Shown: positions 35,312-44,011 of the stretch, piece by piece
Position numbering within the stretch: the first letter of the stretch is position 1
Layout of the letters: each line of letters opens with the position of its first letter
DNA from: Alkalihalobacillus sp. LMS39
Lineage (GTDB): Bacteria > Bacillota > Bacilli > Bacillales > Bacillaceae_F
Length of the DNA stretch: 64,000 bases
Assembly: GCF_022812285.1 (NCBI RefSeq)
Contig: NZ_CP093300.1
Location: forward strand, 868,001-932,000
Direction of reading: 5' to 3'
Translations under genes and position numbers: made by a program
The notes under the pieces: model-generated
Seen by the model: the letters and a program-made list of their open reading frames with translations, nothing else
The model's database searches: none
Told to the model about the DNA's origin: nothing

Positions 35312-35332
35312 AGAATAGAAAATGGGGAGGAC
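35291..35332. terminator. Putative bidirectional terminator between lrp-like and YitT-like genes
   Basis: Ten-base arms GTCCTCCCCA/TGGGGAGGAC with a 22-base loop; one arm is inside the end of the Lrp gene. T tracts on either side are weak. Confidence 0.45.
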
Positions 35333-35336
35333 GATA

Positions 35337-35969
35337 TTACGATTCAGTGACTGGGACATGGTTCTGATGTCTTCGTGTTACCTCTTTTTTTACGGTTGGT
35401 TGTTGACTTGAAGCAATTCGTGTTTTAAAGAAACTAATTACTTTTGCAGTGACCGCAATTGTAATGATCGAATAAAGGCCTTGTAGTAATCCGACAATAA
35501 ATATACTCGAAAACACAACGAGGAAATCAAGAGCAAACGTTGTTTTGCCAGGATCGATTGAGAATTTCTTTTGTAGAAATAAAGATAGAATATTAAAGCC
35601 GCCTAAAGAAGAGCCATTCATAAACAAGAGGGAAAGACCAAACCCAATAATGAGTCCGCCAGTAATGGCACCAAACCAGCTAGGGAGTGCAAATGCAGGT
35701 AATAGCTGGTCAACACTAGTCATAACTGACAATAATGTCACAGATATTATCGTTGTAATCGTAAAGTTCCAGCCCATTCGCAACACAGAGAAGATATAAA
35801 ACGGGATATTAATTAAAAAGAACGTAATCGAAAATGGAATACTTAATAAATATGAGAGACTTAATGAAAGACCAGCCGTTCCGCCTGTCACTATATTAGA
35901 GTGAGATAAAATTATCACACCAAAACTTGTAATCATACAACCTAATAAAATATAAAGGATTCGTTTCAT
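35337..35969 (-). CDS. YitT/YczE-type membrane protein
   Basis: Inner-membrane protein of 210 aa with five to six transmembrane segments. The family hallmarks are SNIVTGGTAGLSLSLSYLL near 24-42 and GLSLLFMNGSSLGGFNILSLFLQ near 117-139, internal repeats typical of the YitT (DUF161) family. ATG 35969 has AAGGTGATT upstream. The biochemical role of this family is not established. It is convergent with the Lrp gene and stands alone. Confidence 0.85.
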   Translation of the reverse strand: MKRILYILLGCMITSFGVIILSHSNIVTGGTAGLSLSLSYLLSIPFSITFFLINIPFYIFSVLRMGWNFTITTIISVTLLSVMTSVDQLLPAFALPSWFGAITGGLIIGFGLSLLFMNGSSLGGFNILSLFLQKKFSIDPGKTTFALDFLVVFSSIFIVGLLQGLYSIITIAVTAKVISFFKTRIASSQQPTVKKEVTRRHQNHVPVTES

Positions 35970-36408
35970 GTTAATCACCTTTTTGGATAGAGTGGTGTGT
36001 AGAAATCTTCTTATAATAAGCGTATAAGAATTCAAAGTAGGATAAAATACTCTAATGTATCACTTGGTAACGTTTAACCTTCATTTCGAATAAAAAAAGA
36101 GCAAAACACATTCATTTTGTAAGTAAACGCTTGCAAAATGAATGTGTTTTGCTTTGTACGAATAAAAGGGAAAATGGGGAAGGGAAAGGTAGAAAAAACA
36201 AAGGACAACCTTAAATGTAAGCGCTTTTACAAACTGTAAAAAATAAAGATTTAATTCATACAAACTATAAAAAATATTCCAACAATTCATTCTCTTTGCT
36301 ATATAGCGGTAAAAGTGGATCTTTTATACTTAAACTACCAACAATTTCATGTTTATTATTCACATTCGCACAGTGTAAAGCTTTTCAAATTGAAGGGAGA
36401 GAGAATGT
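35970..36408. other. Intergenic region with long hairpin and cre-like site
   Basis: This 439-base gap contains the 19-bp hairpin at 36101-36152 and an imperfect cre-like sequence TGTAAGCGCTTTTACA at 36216-36231 (one mismatch). I find no convincing promoter for the downstream dehydrogenase-complex operon. Confidence 0.5.
36101..36152 (-). terminator. Strong orphan hairpin with minus-strand T tract
   Basis: Perfect 19-bp arms GCAAAACACATTCATTTTG and its inverse with a 14-base loop. Read on the minus strand it is followed by CTCTTTTTTT, as a terminator would be, but no minus-strand gene lies upstream of it. It could end a small RNA or attenuate the YitT-like gene. Confidence 0.6.
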
Positions 36409-37506
36409 ATGGCAATGAAAAGTAGTGAGCTTCCATTTGCAAATTACGAGTTCGATCTATTTCAAGTGTTAACACCAGAAGGGGATTTAACGAATTCCAT
36501 TAGCGGGAAAATTGATGAAGCATTAATGGTCAATATGTATGAAAATATGGTGATGGTTCGTGCCTTTGATAGAAAGTCGATAAACTTGCAACGACAAGGA
36601 AGAATGGGGACATATGCTCCTTTTGAAGGACAAGAAGCTTCTCAAGTCGGAAGTGCCTTAGCTTTATCGTCAAACGATTGGTTATTTCCAACATATCGAG
36701 ATCATGCTGCTGCACTTGTATTCGGACAAGAAATGTACCGTGTTTTTCTATACTGGATGGGACATATGGACGGTTCAACCTGTACAGACGGGAAACGTAT
36801 TATGCCACCAAGCGTACCAATTGCTACACAAATGCTTCATGCGGTTGGTACAGCGTGGGCTAGTAAACTCGATAAAGAAAAAAACGTAAGTCTAGCATTT
36901 TTCGGAGACGGAGCAACATCTGAAGGAGATTTCCATGAGGCGTTAAATTTTGCTGGTGTGTTAAAAACACCGACAGTCTTTTTATGCCAAAACAATGGGT
37001 ATGCCATAAGTGTGCCTTTTTCTAGTCAGTCGGCTTCAAGAACAATTGCTCAGCGTGCGATTGCTTATGATATTAAGGGCGTTCGTGTAGACGGAAATGA
37101 TATTTTTGCTGTTTTTTTAGCTGTGAAAGAGGCGATTAAACGAGCAGAAAATGGAGAAGGACCAACGTTAATTGAAGCGATGACATTCCGTTATGGAGCC
37201 CATACGACAGCTGACGACCCGAAAAAGTATCGTGACCAAGAAAAGCTAGCAAAAGAATGGCGTGACGCTCGTGACCCACTAGCAAGATTACAAAAATATC
37301 TAGTGAAAAAAGGGCTATGGTCTGAATCGAAGGAAGAACAATTATGGACGGAAATGAACATGAGAATCGATGAAGAATTAAAAAAAGCCGAAATGTATCC
37401 GAAAGCCGACCCGATGCAAATGTTTGACCATGTGTATGCAACGACACCATGGCATATCGAAGAACAAAAACAAGAGTTCAAACAAGGACAAAAAGGGAGG
37501 AACTAA
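36409..37506 (+). CDS. 2-oxoacid dehydrogenase complex E1 alpha subunit
   Basis: Thiamine-diphosphate-dependent E1 alpha, 365 aa, which decarboxylates a 2-oxo acid. The TPP motif is FFGDGATSEGDFHEALN with the closing NNGYAIS, and RQGRMGTYAPFEGQEASQVG is the family entry strand. The length and N-terminus resemble PdhA more than the shorter BkdAA. The substrate may be pyruvate, a branched-chain or an aryl 2-oxo acid; proximity to a phenylalanine dehydrogenase hints at the last two. GGGAGA precedes ATG 36409. First gene of an E1a-E1b-E2-E3 operon. Confidence 0.9.
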   Translation: MAMKSSELPFANYEFDLFQVLTPEGDLTNSISGKIDEALMVNMYENMVMVRAFDRKSINLQRQGRMGTYAPFEGQEASQVGSALALSSNDWLFPTYRDHAAALVFGQEMYRVFLYWMGHMDGSTCTDGKRIMPPSVPIATQMLHAVGTAWASKLDKEKNVSLAFFGDGATSEGDFHEALNFAGVLKTPTVFLCQNNGYAISVPFSSQSASRTIAQRAIAYDIKGVRVDGNDIFAVFLAVKEAIKRAENGEGPTLIEAMTFRYGAHTTADDPKKYRDQEKLAKEWRDARDPLARLQKYLVKKGLWSESKEEQLWTEMNMRIDEELKKAEMYPKADPMQMFDHVYATTPWHIEEQKQEFKQGQKGRN

Positions 37507-37509
37507 AAG

Positions 37510-38493
37510 GTGAGCCGAAAAATAACGATGATTCAAGCGATAACGGAAGGACTTGACCAAAAATTAGCGCAAGATTCACGAGTAATGCTATTAGGGGAAG
37601 ACATTGGGGTTAATGGCGGTGTTTTCCGTGCTACAGAAGGGTTACTTGATAAATATGGTTCTGAGCGAGTCGTTGATACACCATTGGCTGAATCAGGGAT
37701 TATCGGTTCATCCATCGGCCTAGCCTTAAATGGGAAACTTCCGATTGTAGAAATTCAATTTTTAGCTTTTATTTACCCTGGTTTTGAACAAATTGTTTCT
37801 CATGCGGCGAGAATGCGTTACCGTACTCGTGGACAATTTCACGTTCCGATGGTGATTCGGACTCCTTATGGTGCAGGTATTAGAGGACCTGAGCTCCATT
37901 CTGAAAGTGTTGAGTCGTTTTTTGCGCATACACCTGGATTAAAAGTTGTAGCTCCTAGCAATCCATATGATGCTAAAGGGTTATTATTAGCGGCTATTGA
38001 AGACCCAGACCCGGTTATTTTCCTTGAACCAACAAGATTGTATCGAGCGTTTAAGGAAGATGTGCCAGAAGAAATGTATACGGTTCCATTAGGGAAAGCA
38101 AAAGTTGTAAAAGAAGGAACGGATTTAACGATCTTTGCTTGGGGCGCCATGATGAAAGAAGCGATGCAAGCAGCAAAAAGTATAGAGGAAGAAAAAGGAT
38201 GGACGTGTGAAGTCATTGATTTACGCACATTGTATCCGTTAGATAAAGAAACAATCATTGAATCTGTGAAAAAGACAGGACGTGCGGTCGTTATTCATGA
38301 AGCCCATAAAACAGCAGGATTAGGTGGGGAAATCATCTCACTAATCAATGAAGCAGCACTCATTTATTTAAAAGCACCAATTAAACGGATTGCTGGTTTT
38401 GATGTGCCTGTGCCACAGTTTTGTGTAGAAGATGAGTATTTACCTACAGTCGACCGAGTAAAACAAGGAATTGAAGAAACGGTCTTGTTTTAA
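37510..38493 (+). CDS. 2-oxoacid dehydrogenase complex E1 beta subunit
   Basis: E1 beta subunit of 327 aa with transketolase-type pyrimidine and C-terminal domains. Visible motifs are LLGEDIGVNGGVFRATEGL near 27-45, DTPLAESGIIGSSIGLAL near 57 and VVIHEAHKTAGLGGEI near 263. The start is GTG 37510 with GGGAGG nine bases upstream and four bases after the alpha-subunit stop. It assembles with E1 alpha as a heterotetramer. Confidence 0.94.
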   Translation: MSRKITMIQAITEGLDQKLAQDSRVMLLGEDIGVNGGVFRATEGLLDKYGSERVVDTPLAESGIIGSSIGLALNGKLPIVEIQFLAFIYPGFEQIVSHAARMRYRTRGQFHVPMVIRTPYGAGIRGPELHSESVESFFAHTPGLKVVAPSNPYDAKGLLLAAIEDPDPVIFLEPTRLYRAFKEDVPEEMYTVPLGKAKVVKEGTDLTIFAWGAMMKEAMQAAKSIEEEKGWTCEVIDLRTLYPLDKETIIESVKKTGRAVVIHEAHKTAGLGGEIISLINEAALIYLKAPIKRIAGFDVPVPQFCVEDEYLPTVDRVKQGIEETVLF

Positions 38494-38519
38494 TACGAGG
38501 AAATAGGAGGAGGGAGAGT

Positions 38520-39779
38520 ATGGTAGAATTTAAACTTCCTGATGTCGGGGAAGGCATGCATGAAGGTGAAATCATCAGTTGGCTTGTAAAAGAAGGAGAT
38601 TCGGTTACACAGGACCAACCGGTAGTCGAAGTTCAAACCGATAAAGTAAATGCTGAGCTATCTTCACCCATTACAGGAAAAATCGAAAAGATTTTAGTGG
38701 AAGAAGGAGAAGTAGCGGAAGTAGGCACAACATTATTTACGATTGTTCCAGAAGGTACGGTTGTCGAAGAGAAAAACGAGCAGATGAATAACGAAAATTC
38801 AGTTGAACAAATGAAACAAGAAAAACGTGCAACACCAACTGAAATAAACCGAGGTCGCGCTTTAGCAACACCGTATGTTCGGCAACTTGCAAGAGAGTGG
38901 AAAGTCGACCTAGAACAAGTGAAAGGCACTGGTCCAGCAGGAAGAATTACGGAAGATGATTTACAACGCTTTGTGAACGATGCTAAAGCAGAAGTCCTAG
39001 TACAGAAAGAACTGGTGAGTCAAGAAAAACAAAAAGAAGCGCCGCAAGAAAAAACGGTGACCAAGGATCTGAATAAACCAGAAAAAAGAATTCCAATGAA
39101 AGGGATTCGTAAAAAAATTGCAGAGCATATGGTGAAGTCCGTTTCCACCATTCCACACGTTACTCATGTGGATGAAATGGAAATGGGACCATTAAAAGAG
39201 ATTCGTGAACAGCTTAAACCGTATGCGGAAGAGAAAAGTATTAAACTAACATTCCTACCATTTTTTATAAAAGCAATTGTTACGGCATTAAAAGAATTTG
39301 AAACGTTAAATGCCTCGATAGACGATGAGACAAACGAAATTATTGTGAAGCAATATTATCATATTGGAATCGCAACAGATACGAAAGATGGATTGGTTGT
39401 TCCTGTCATTAAAGATGCGGATCGAAAAAGCATTTTTGAGCTTGCCGCAGAAATTTCACAGCTAGCAACACAAGCGCGAGAAGGAACACTCGCATTACAT
39501 CAAATCACAGGAAGTACATTTACGATTAGTAATGTTGGTCCGATTGGTGGAATGCAGGCGACCCCAATTATTAATCACCCAGAAGTCGCCATTCTAGCAT
39601 TGCATAAAATGGAACCGCGTATGGTCGTACGAGATTGGGAAGGGGTCATTCGCCTAATGATGAATATGTCGTTGTCGTTTGATCACCGGATTATTGACGG
39701 CGTAACTGCAGTGAAATTTACAAATCGTTTGAAAGAATTACTAGAAAAGCCGAATCTATTATTTATGGAGATGAGTTAA
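38520..39779 (+). CDS. 2-oxoacid dehydrogenase complex E2 (dihydrolipoamide acyltransferase)
   Basis: Core acyltransferase of 419 aa. One lipoyl domain at about 2-77 with lipoyl-lysine Lys42 (VEVQTDKVNAE), a peripheral-subunit-binding domain at about 118-155 (ATPYVRQLAREW, GRITEDDL), an acidic/Lys linker, and a catalytic domain ending in SFDHRIIDG with His389 and Asp393. It transfers the acyl group to CoA. AGGAGGGAG precedes the ATG. A single lipoyl domain is like Bacillus PdhC and BkdB. Confidence 0.95.
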   Translation: MVEFKLPDVGEGMHEGEIISWLVKEGDSVTQDQPVVEVQTDKVNAELSSPITGKIEKILVEEGEVAEVGTTLFTIVPEGTVVEEKNEQMNNENSVEQMKQEKRATPTEINRGRALATPYVRQLAREWKVDLEQVKGTGPAGRITEDDLQRFVNDAKAEVLVQKELVSQEKQKEAPQEKTVTKDLNKPEKRIPMKGIRKKIAEHMVKSVSTIPHVTHVDEMEMGPLKEIREQLKPYAEEKSIKLTFLPFFIKAIVTALKEFETLNASIDDETNEIIVKQYYHIGIATDTKDGLVVPVIKDADRKSIFELAAEISQLATQAREGTLALHQITGSTFTISNVGPIGGMQATPIINHPEVAILALHKMEPRMVVRDWEGVIRLMMNMSLSFDHRIIDGVTAVKFTNRLKELLEKPNLLFMEMS

Positions 39780-41204
39780 ATGGTCGTTGGAGAAGTGGCT
39801 GTAGAAACAGACGTCGTTGTCATTGGGGGAGGCCCCGGTGGTTATGCCGCAGCGATTCGTCTAGGACAACTTGGAAAATCAGTCGTGTTAATTGAAAAAG
39901 ATGCATTAGGCGGCGTATGTTTAAATCGTGGCTGTATCCCATCAAAAGCACTTATTCATACAGCTAATGAATTTCATAAACTGCCAACTCTTCGTAATAT
40001 GGGGATTGCGATTGGAGACACAAAGGCGACGATCGATTTAGGCCAATGGCAAGGCTGGAAACAACAAATCGTGCATCAACTTAGCTCAGGTGTAGCTCAT
40101 TTATGTGAAAAGAATGGTGTTACGGTTGTAAAAGGTGAAGCTACATTCTTATCAGATAATCGAATCGGTGTTGAAACTGGTGGTGATTTTGAAACTTACA
40201 AATTCGAAAAAGCGATTATTGCTACCGGTTCAAGGCCGCTGATTCCTTCTTTTTTACAAGTAGATGGTTCTTATATATTAGATTCGACTGCCGCACTTGA
40301 ATTAACAGAAGTGCCTTCAACATTAACGATCGTCGGTGGAGGTTATATTGGAATCGAGATGGGAATGGCATTTGCAAAGCTAGGAACAGATGTGACGATT
40401 GTTGAAATGGGCGAACAAATATTGCCGCAACTTGCTAGTCATCAAGCAAAAGAAGTAGCAAGACAAGCGAAAAAGATAGGAATGACGATAAAAACGTCAA
40501 CTAAAGTAGAGAAAGCAGAAATAGAAAACGGTAAAGTTCAAATCGAAGTCACATCAGAGAAAAAAGGAACGGAACACATCGAGAGTGAAAAAGTATTAGT
40601 GACAATTGGACGAAGACCGAATACAGAGAATATTGGTTTAGACCAAGCAGGGGTTTCAATAGATGAACGGGGATTAATCCATGTTGATGAGCAATGTAGG
40701 ACAAATGTGCCCCATATTTTTGCGATTGGGGACATCACACCAGGTGTCGCATTAGCTCATCGCGCATCAAAACAAGGAATTGTGGCAGCCGAAGTCATTG
40801 GTGGAATCGCAAGTGCGGTTGATTCGCCTTATATTCCTTATGTAATTTTTTCTGACCCACAAGTCGCTGGAGTAGGGTTAACGGAAGCTGAAGCAAAGCA
40901 ACAAGGCCATACGGTTAAGACAGGAAGGTTTCCATTCAAAGCAAACGGACGTGCATTGGCGACAAATGAAACAGATGGATTTGCAGAGGTCATTGTTGAT
41001 GCAGATACCCATTTATTACTTGGGATGCATGTCGTCAGTAGCGATGCTTCGAATTTAATTGGCGAAGGTGTGTTAGCATTAGAGCTCGCCGCGAGAGTAG
41101 AAGATGTGGCGATGAGTATTCATCCACATCCAACATTAACAGAAGGATGGCTAGAAGCAGCAGAAGCCGCACTTGGTCATGCGATTCATATTCTAAACAA
41201 ATAA
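39780..41204 (+). CDS. Dihydrolipoyl dehydrogenase (E3)
   Basis: FAD flavoprotein of 474 aa that reoxidises the E2 lipoyl group with NAD. FAD motif VVVIGGGPGGYAAAIRLG (about 12-29), redox disulfide in VCLNRGCIPSK (Cys47, Cys52), NAD-binding TIVGGGYIGIEMG near 177 and the C-terminal active-site HPHPTLTEGW (His near 450, Glu near 455). ATG 39780 begins directly after the E2 stop codon. The operon ends at a terminator after this gene. Confidence 0.95.
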   Translation: MVVGEVAVETDVVVIGGGPGGYAAAIRLGQLGKSVVLIEKDALGGVCLNRGCIPSKALIHTANEFHKLPTLRNMGIAIGDTKATIDLGQWQGWKQQIVHQLSSGVAHLCEKNGVTVVKGEATFLSDNRIGVETGGDFETYKFEKAIIATGSRPLIPSFLQVDGSYILDSTAALELTEVPSTLTIVGGGYIGIEMGMAFAKLGTDVTIVEMGEQILPQLASHQAKEVARQAKKIGMTIKTSTKVEKAEIENGKVQIEVTSEKKGTEHIESEKVLVTIGRRPNTENIGLDQAGVSIDERGLIHVDEQCRTNVPHIFAIGDITPGVALAHRASKQGIVAAEVIGGIASAVDSPYIPYVIFSDPQVAGVGLTEAEAKQQGHTVKTGRFPFKANGRALATNETDGFAEVIVDADTHLLLGMHVVSSDASNLIGEGVLALELAARVEDVAMSIHPHPTLTEGWLEAAEAALGHAIHILNK

Positions 41205-41231
41205 GGAGACCTTTTTGGGCTCCTTTTTCTA
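41203..41231 (+). terminator. Terminator of the dehydrogenase-complex operon
   Basis: Stem AAGGAG-A-CC/GG-G-CTCCTT with a short T-rich loop, followed by TTTTCT; overlaps the stop codon. Confidence 0.75.
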
Positions 41232-41260
41232 GTGATAAGAAAGCATAAAAATTTTGGTAT

Positions 41261-41276
41261 AGCAGTGAAGCTTTGA
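41261..41276 (+). repeat. AGCAGTGAAGCTTTGA tag, copy 2
   Basis: Exact AGCAGTGAAGCTTTGA, preceded by TTGGTAT. It precedes quartet element 4 by about 60 bases. Its right flank GAAGAGCGAAGCGTTTTTCTT recurs in degenerate form near 56815. Confidence 0.75.
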
Positions 41277-41336
41277 ATGCTTATTTTAGAAGAGCGAAGC
41301 GTTTTTCTTTATTTAGTGGTCTGGTTAGAGAGCTTA

Positions 41337-41516
41337 CGGACACCTGTTCCGTTATCTATTGGTTTTTTAGGGTATTTTCAATTTGTAAAGGACATCTGTT
41401 CCGTTATTTCATCATGTGATGGGAAATTTCTCGTCAGATTAGGTGAATAACGGAACTGATGTCCAAAACGATCGGTAAAAAGAACAATTTCACAGATTTA
41501 ACGGAACAAATGTCCG
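41337..41516. repeat. Quartet repeat element 4
   Basis: Forward motifs at 41337 (CGGACACCTGTTCCG) and 41389 (AGGACATCTGTTCCG), inverted motifs at 41451 (CGGAACTGATGTCCA) and 41502 (CGGAACAAATGTCCG). Spacing 52, 62, 51. It fills most of the 412-base gap between the E3 gene and fhs. This is the only element with a one-base difference in geometry. Confidence 0.93.
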
Positions 41517-41616
41517 TGAGCATAGAACATGGTTATATTACTTTGAAAATGACGTGAATGTTGTGAAATAATATTGTAAAATAAAGATGTAAAATACTTC
41601 ATACATAGGAGAAAAT

Positions 41617-43314
41617 ATGACAACGAAAACTCAATCTCAAGTTCAAATGAAATCAGATATTGAAATTGCATACGAAGCCAAAATGGTAAAAATCGAAGAA
41701 ATTTGTGCAAATCTCGGATTGAAGGAAGAAGAGTGGGAGCCTTATGGAAGGTATAAGGCGAAATTGTCGTTAGATATTTTAAAAAAGGAAAAAACAAAGG
41801 AAGCTAAAATCATCTTAGTCACTTCTATTAATCCAACTCCAGCAGGAGAAGGAAAATCAACAGTTACTGTAGGACTTGGTCAAGCATTAAATAAAGTCGG
41901 GAAAAAAGCAATTATTGCACTGCGTGAACCGTCGCTTGGACCAACTATGGGAATTAAAGGTGGCGCTAGTGGTGGTGGGTATTCGCAAGTGATGCCTATG
42001 GAAGAAATAAATCTCCACTTCACAGGTGATCTTCATGCGATTACAACTGCAAATAATGCATTAGCCGCTTTACTTGACAATCACATTCACCAAGGAAACG
42101 AATGTGGTCTGGATGTTCGAAGAATTGTGTGGAAGCGAGTGGTTGATTTGAATGACCGAGCGCTTCGTCAAGTAACGATTGGGTTAGGTGGTCCAACCCA
42201 AGGTGTGCCACGTGAAGATGGGTTTAACATTACCGTTGCTTCTGAAATCATGGCAATTCTATGTTTAGCAACAAGTCTTGAAGATTTAAAAGAAAGATTA
42301 GCTCGTATCGTTGTTGGTTATAGACCAGATAAATCACCGGTAACGGTAAAGGATTTAGGTGTTCAAGGTGCCCTTACGTTATTATTAAAAGAAGCGATAA
42401 AACCGAATGTAGTGCAAACATTAGAAAATACCCCAGCAATCATTCACGGTGGACCATTTGCTAATATTGCACATGGATGTAATAGTGTGATTGCAACGAA
42501 AATGGCAAGTAAGCTTGGAGATTATGTTGTCACAGAAGCTGGATTTGGTGCCGATTTAGGCGCGGAAAAGTTCTTAAATATTAAAGCGAGAACAGCTGAT
42601 ATTCATCCAGATATTGTTGTTATCGTGGCGACTATTCGTGCATTAAAAATGCATGGTGGAGTTCAAAAATCAGAGCTAACAAAGGAAAATGTGGAAGCCT
42701 TATCAAAAGGGATTGAGAATTTACAAAAGCATATTGAAACGATTCAAGCTTTTGGATTACCACTTGTTGTAGCGATTAATCGTTTCCATACAGATACTGA
42801 ACAAGAAGTTAAGCGTTTAACCGAATGGTGTGAAGAGAATGACATTCAAGTCGCCTTAACCGAAGTATGGGAAAAAGGTGGAGAAGGTGGAATAGACCTT
42901 GCTCATACTGTACTAGATGTCATGGATAAAAAAGAAAGTCAATACACACCACTGTATGATGTAAAAGATACTGTTCAAGAAAAAATCGAAACGATTGCGA
43001 AAAAAGTATATGGGGCAAAAGGGGTAGAATTTACTTCTGCTGCGATAAAGCAAATAAAGCAATGTGAGGATAATGGATGGGGGGACTTGCCAATTTGTAT
43101 GGCAAAAACGCAATACTCTCTTTCTGATAATCCGACATTACTTGGCAGACCAGAAAACTTTACAATTACGATTCGAGAAATTCGCGCTTCGGTTGGCGCG
43201 GGTTTTATCGTAGCATTAACTGGCGATGTGATGACAATGCCTGGATTACCAAAACAACCAGCTGCACTTAAAATGGATGTTTCAAAAGACGGGGTTGTGT
43301 CGGGTTTGTTTTAG
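41617..43314 (+). CDS. fhs: Formate--tetrahydrofolate ligase
   Basis: ATP-dependent formation of 10-formyl-tetrahydrofolate from formate, one-carbon metabolism; cytosolic tetramer; 565 aa, full length. The P-loop is TPAGEGKST (74-82), followed by [20 protein letters not shown] and [12 protein letters not shown], family signatures. The C-terminal [21 protein letters not shown] is also intact. ATG 41617 has AGGAG upstream. Monocistronic with its own terminator. It could use the formate that competes with the formate-dehydrogenase-like enzyme further on. Confidence 0.97.
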   Translation: MTTKTQSQVQMKSDIEIAYEAKMVKIEEICANLGLKEEEWEPYGRYKAKLSLDILKKEKTKEAKIILVTSINPTPAGEGKSTVTVGLGQALNKVGKKAIIALREPSLGPTMGIKGGASGGGYSQVMPMEEINLHFTGDLHAITTANNALAALLDNHIHQGNECGLDVRRIVWKRVVDLNDRALRQVTIGLGGPTQGVPREDGFNITVASEIMAILCLATSLEDLKERLARIVVGYRPDKSPVTVKDLGVQGALTLLLKEAIKPNVVQTLENTPAIIHGGPFANIAHGCNSVIATKMASKLGDYVVTEAGFGADLGAEKFLNIKARTADIHPDIVVIVATIRALKMHGGVQKSELTKENVEALSKGIENLQKHIETIQAFGLPLVVAINRFHTDTEQEVKRLTEWCEENDIQVALTEVWEKGGEGGIDLAHTVLDVMDKKESQYTPLYDVKDTVQEKIETIAKKVYGAKGVEFTSAAIKQIKQCEDNGWGDLPICMAKTQYSLSDNPTLLGRPENFTITIREIRASVGAGFIVALTGDVMTMPGLPKQPAALKMDVSKDGVVSGLF

Positions 43315-43372
43315 TGAAGGTGTTGAATACGAGAAAGTATTCAAGCTATAATTAAATGAGGAAAAAAGTGTT

Positions 43373-43405
43373 AAGAGCTGAAAGTCGTTTTCGGCTCTTT
43401 TCTTT
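43373..43405 (+). terminator. Terminator of fhs
   Basis: Stem AGAGCTGAAA/TTTCGGCTCT with one G-T pair and a five-base loop, then TTTCTTT. Confidence 0.8.
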
Positions 43406-43456
43406 ATCGTTTAGGAAACTACAAAATAGTCGACCTGTGTATACCATTGCTCTAAT

Positions 43457-43660
43457 GTTTATGGTAATGAAGCGGCCATGAAAACCGTTATCTGTGAACA
43501 TTACTAGAGTTTTGGAACGTTGGTGGACACAGGAGCAGTTAATCATCATATATCGCTAGGAATAGAGTTGCTTTTGCGTGAATAAGCGCTCCTGTGGCCG
43601 CTAAAAAACGGAAACCCGTATCATGTTCACAAATAAAGGCTGCTCTGACCGCAAAAATGA
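43457..43660 (+). repeat. 204-bp structured dispersed repeat, copy 1
   Basis: Matches 56570-56773 end to end without gaps, with roughly a dozen substitutions. Complementary segments inside: AGCGGC (43471) with GCCGCT (43597); CACAGGAGC (43528) with GCTCCTGTG (43588); TGTGAACA (43493) with TGTTCACA (43624); and a local hairpin ACGG-N4-CCGT (43608). The first and third pairings cross. No long reading frame and no terminal inverted repeats. It occupies much of the gap between fhs and the small membrane-protein gene; nothing else is visible in that 497-base gap except the fhs terminator. Confidence 0.92.
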
Positions 43661-43811
43661 TGTGGAGTCAATAGAACCTAATTGTTTGTACAAGCTATTT
43701 ATTCGCGTGTCTAAACCTTGAATTTGTTCTCGGAAGCTGTTTTTGTAACCTTCATTGCTTTGGTATCGTATAAATCATAGTAGAAAAATTCACATGTAAA
43801 GAGGTGAGAAC

Positions 43812-43994
43812 ATGGATACAAGCACATTTGGTTCAATCATATATCAATTGCTAGCGTTTTTAATCTTATTTGGAATTATCATAGGAATTTTTTATGCCAT
43901 TCGATCAATGACTACAAGAAATAAAAAGCTCGATCGAATCGAAGCGTCTATAGAAGAGGTGAGAGAAAAACTAAATAAAGAAGAAAAAGAGTAA
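43812..43994 (+). CDS. Small single-span membrane protein (DUF4083-like)
   Basis: Small protein of 60 aa: a transmembrane helix at about 8-30 followed by a charged coiled-coil tail (KKLDRIEASIEEVREKL). It resembles the Bacillus DUF4083 proteins, whose function is unknown. AGAGGTGAG precedes ATG 43812. The stop is 17 bases before the inferred start of the ABC ATPase, so it probably belongs to that operon and may be an accessory subunit. Confidence 0.75.
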   Translation: MDTSTFGSIIYQLLAFLILFGIIIGIFYAIRSMTTRNKKLDRIEASIEEVREKLNKEEKE

Positions 43995-44011
43995 AAACGA
44001 GGTGAATCAAA

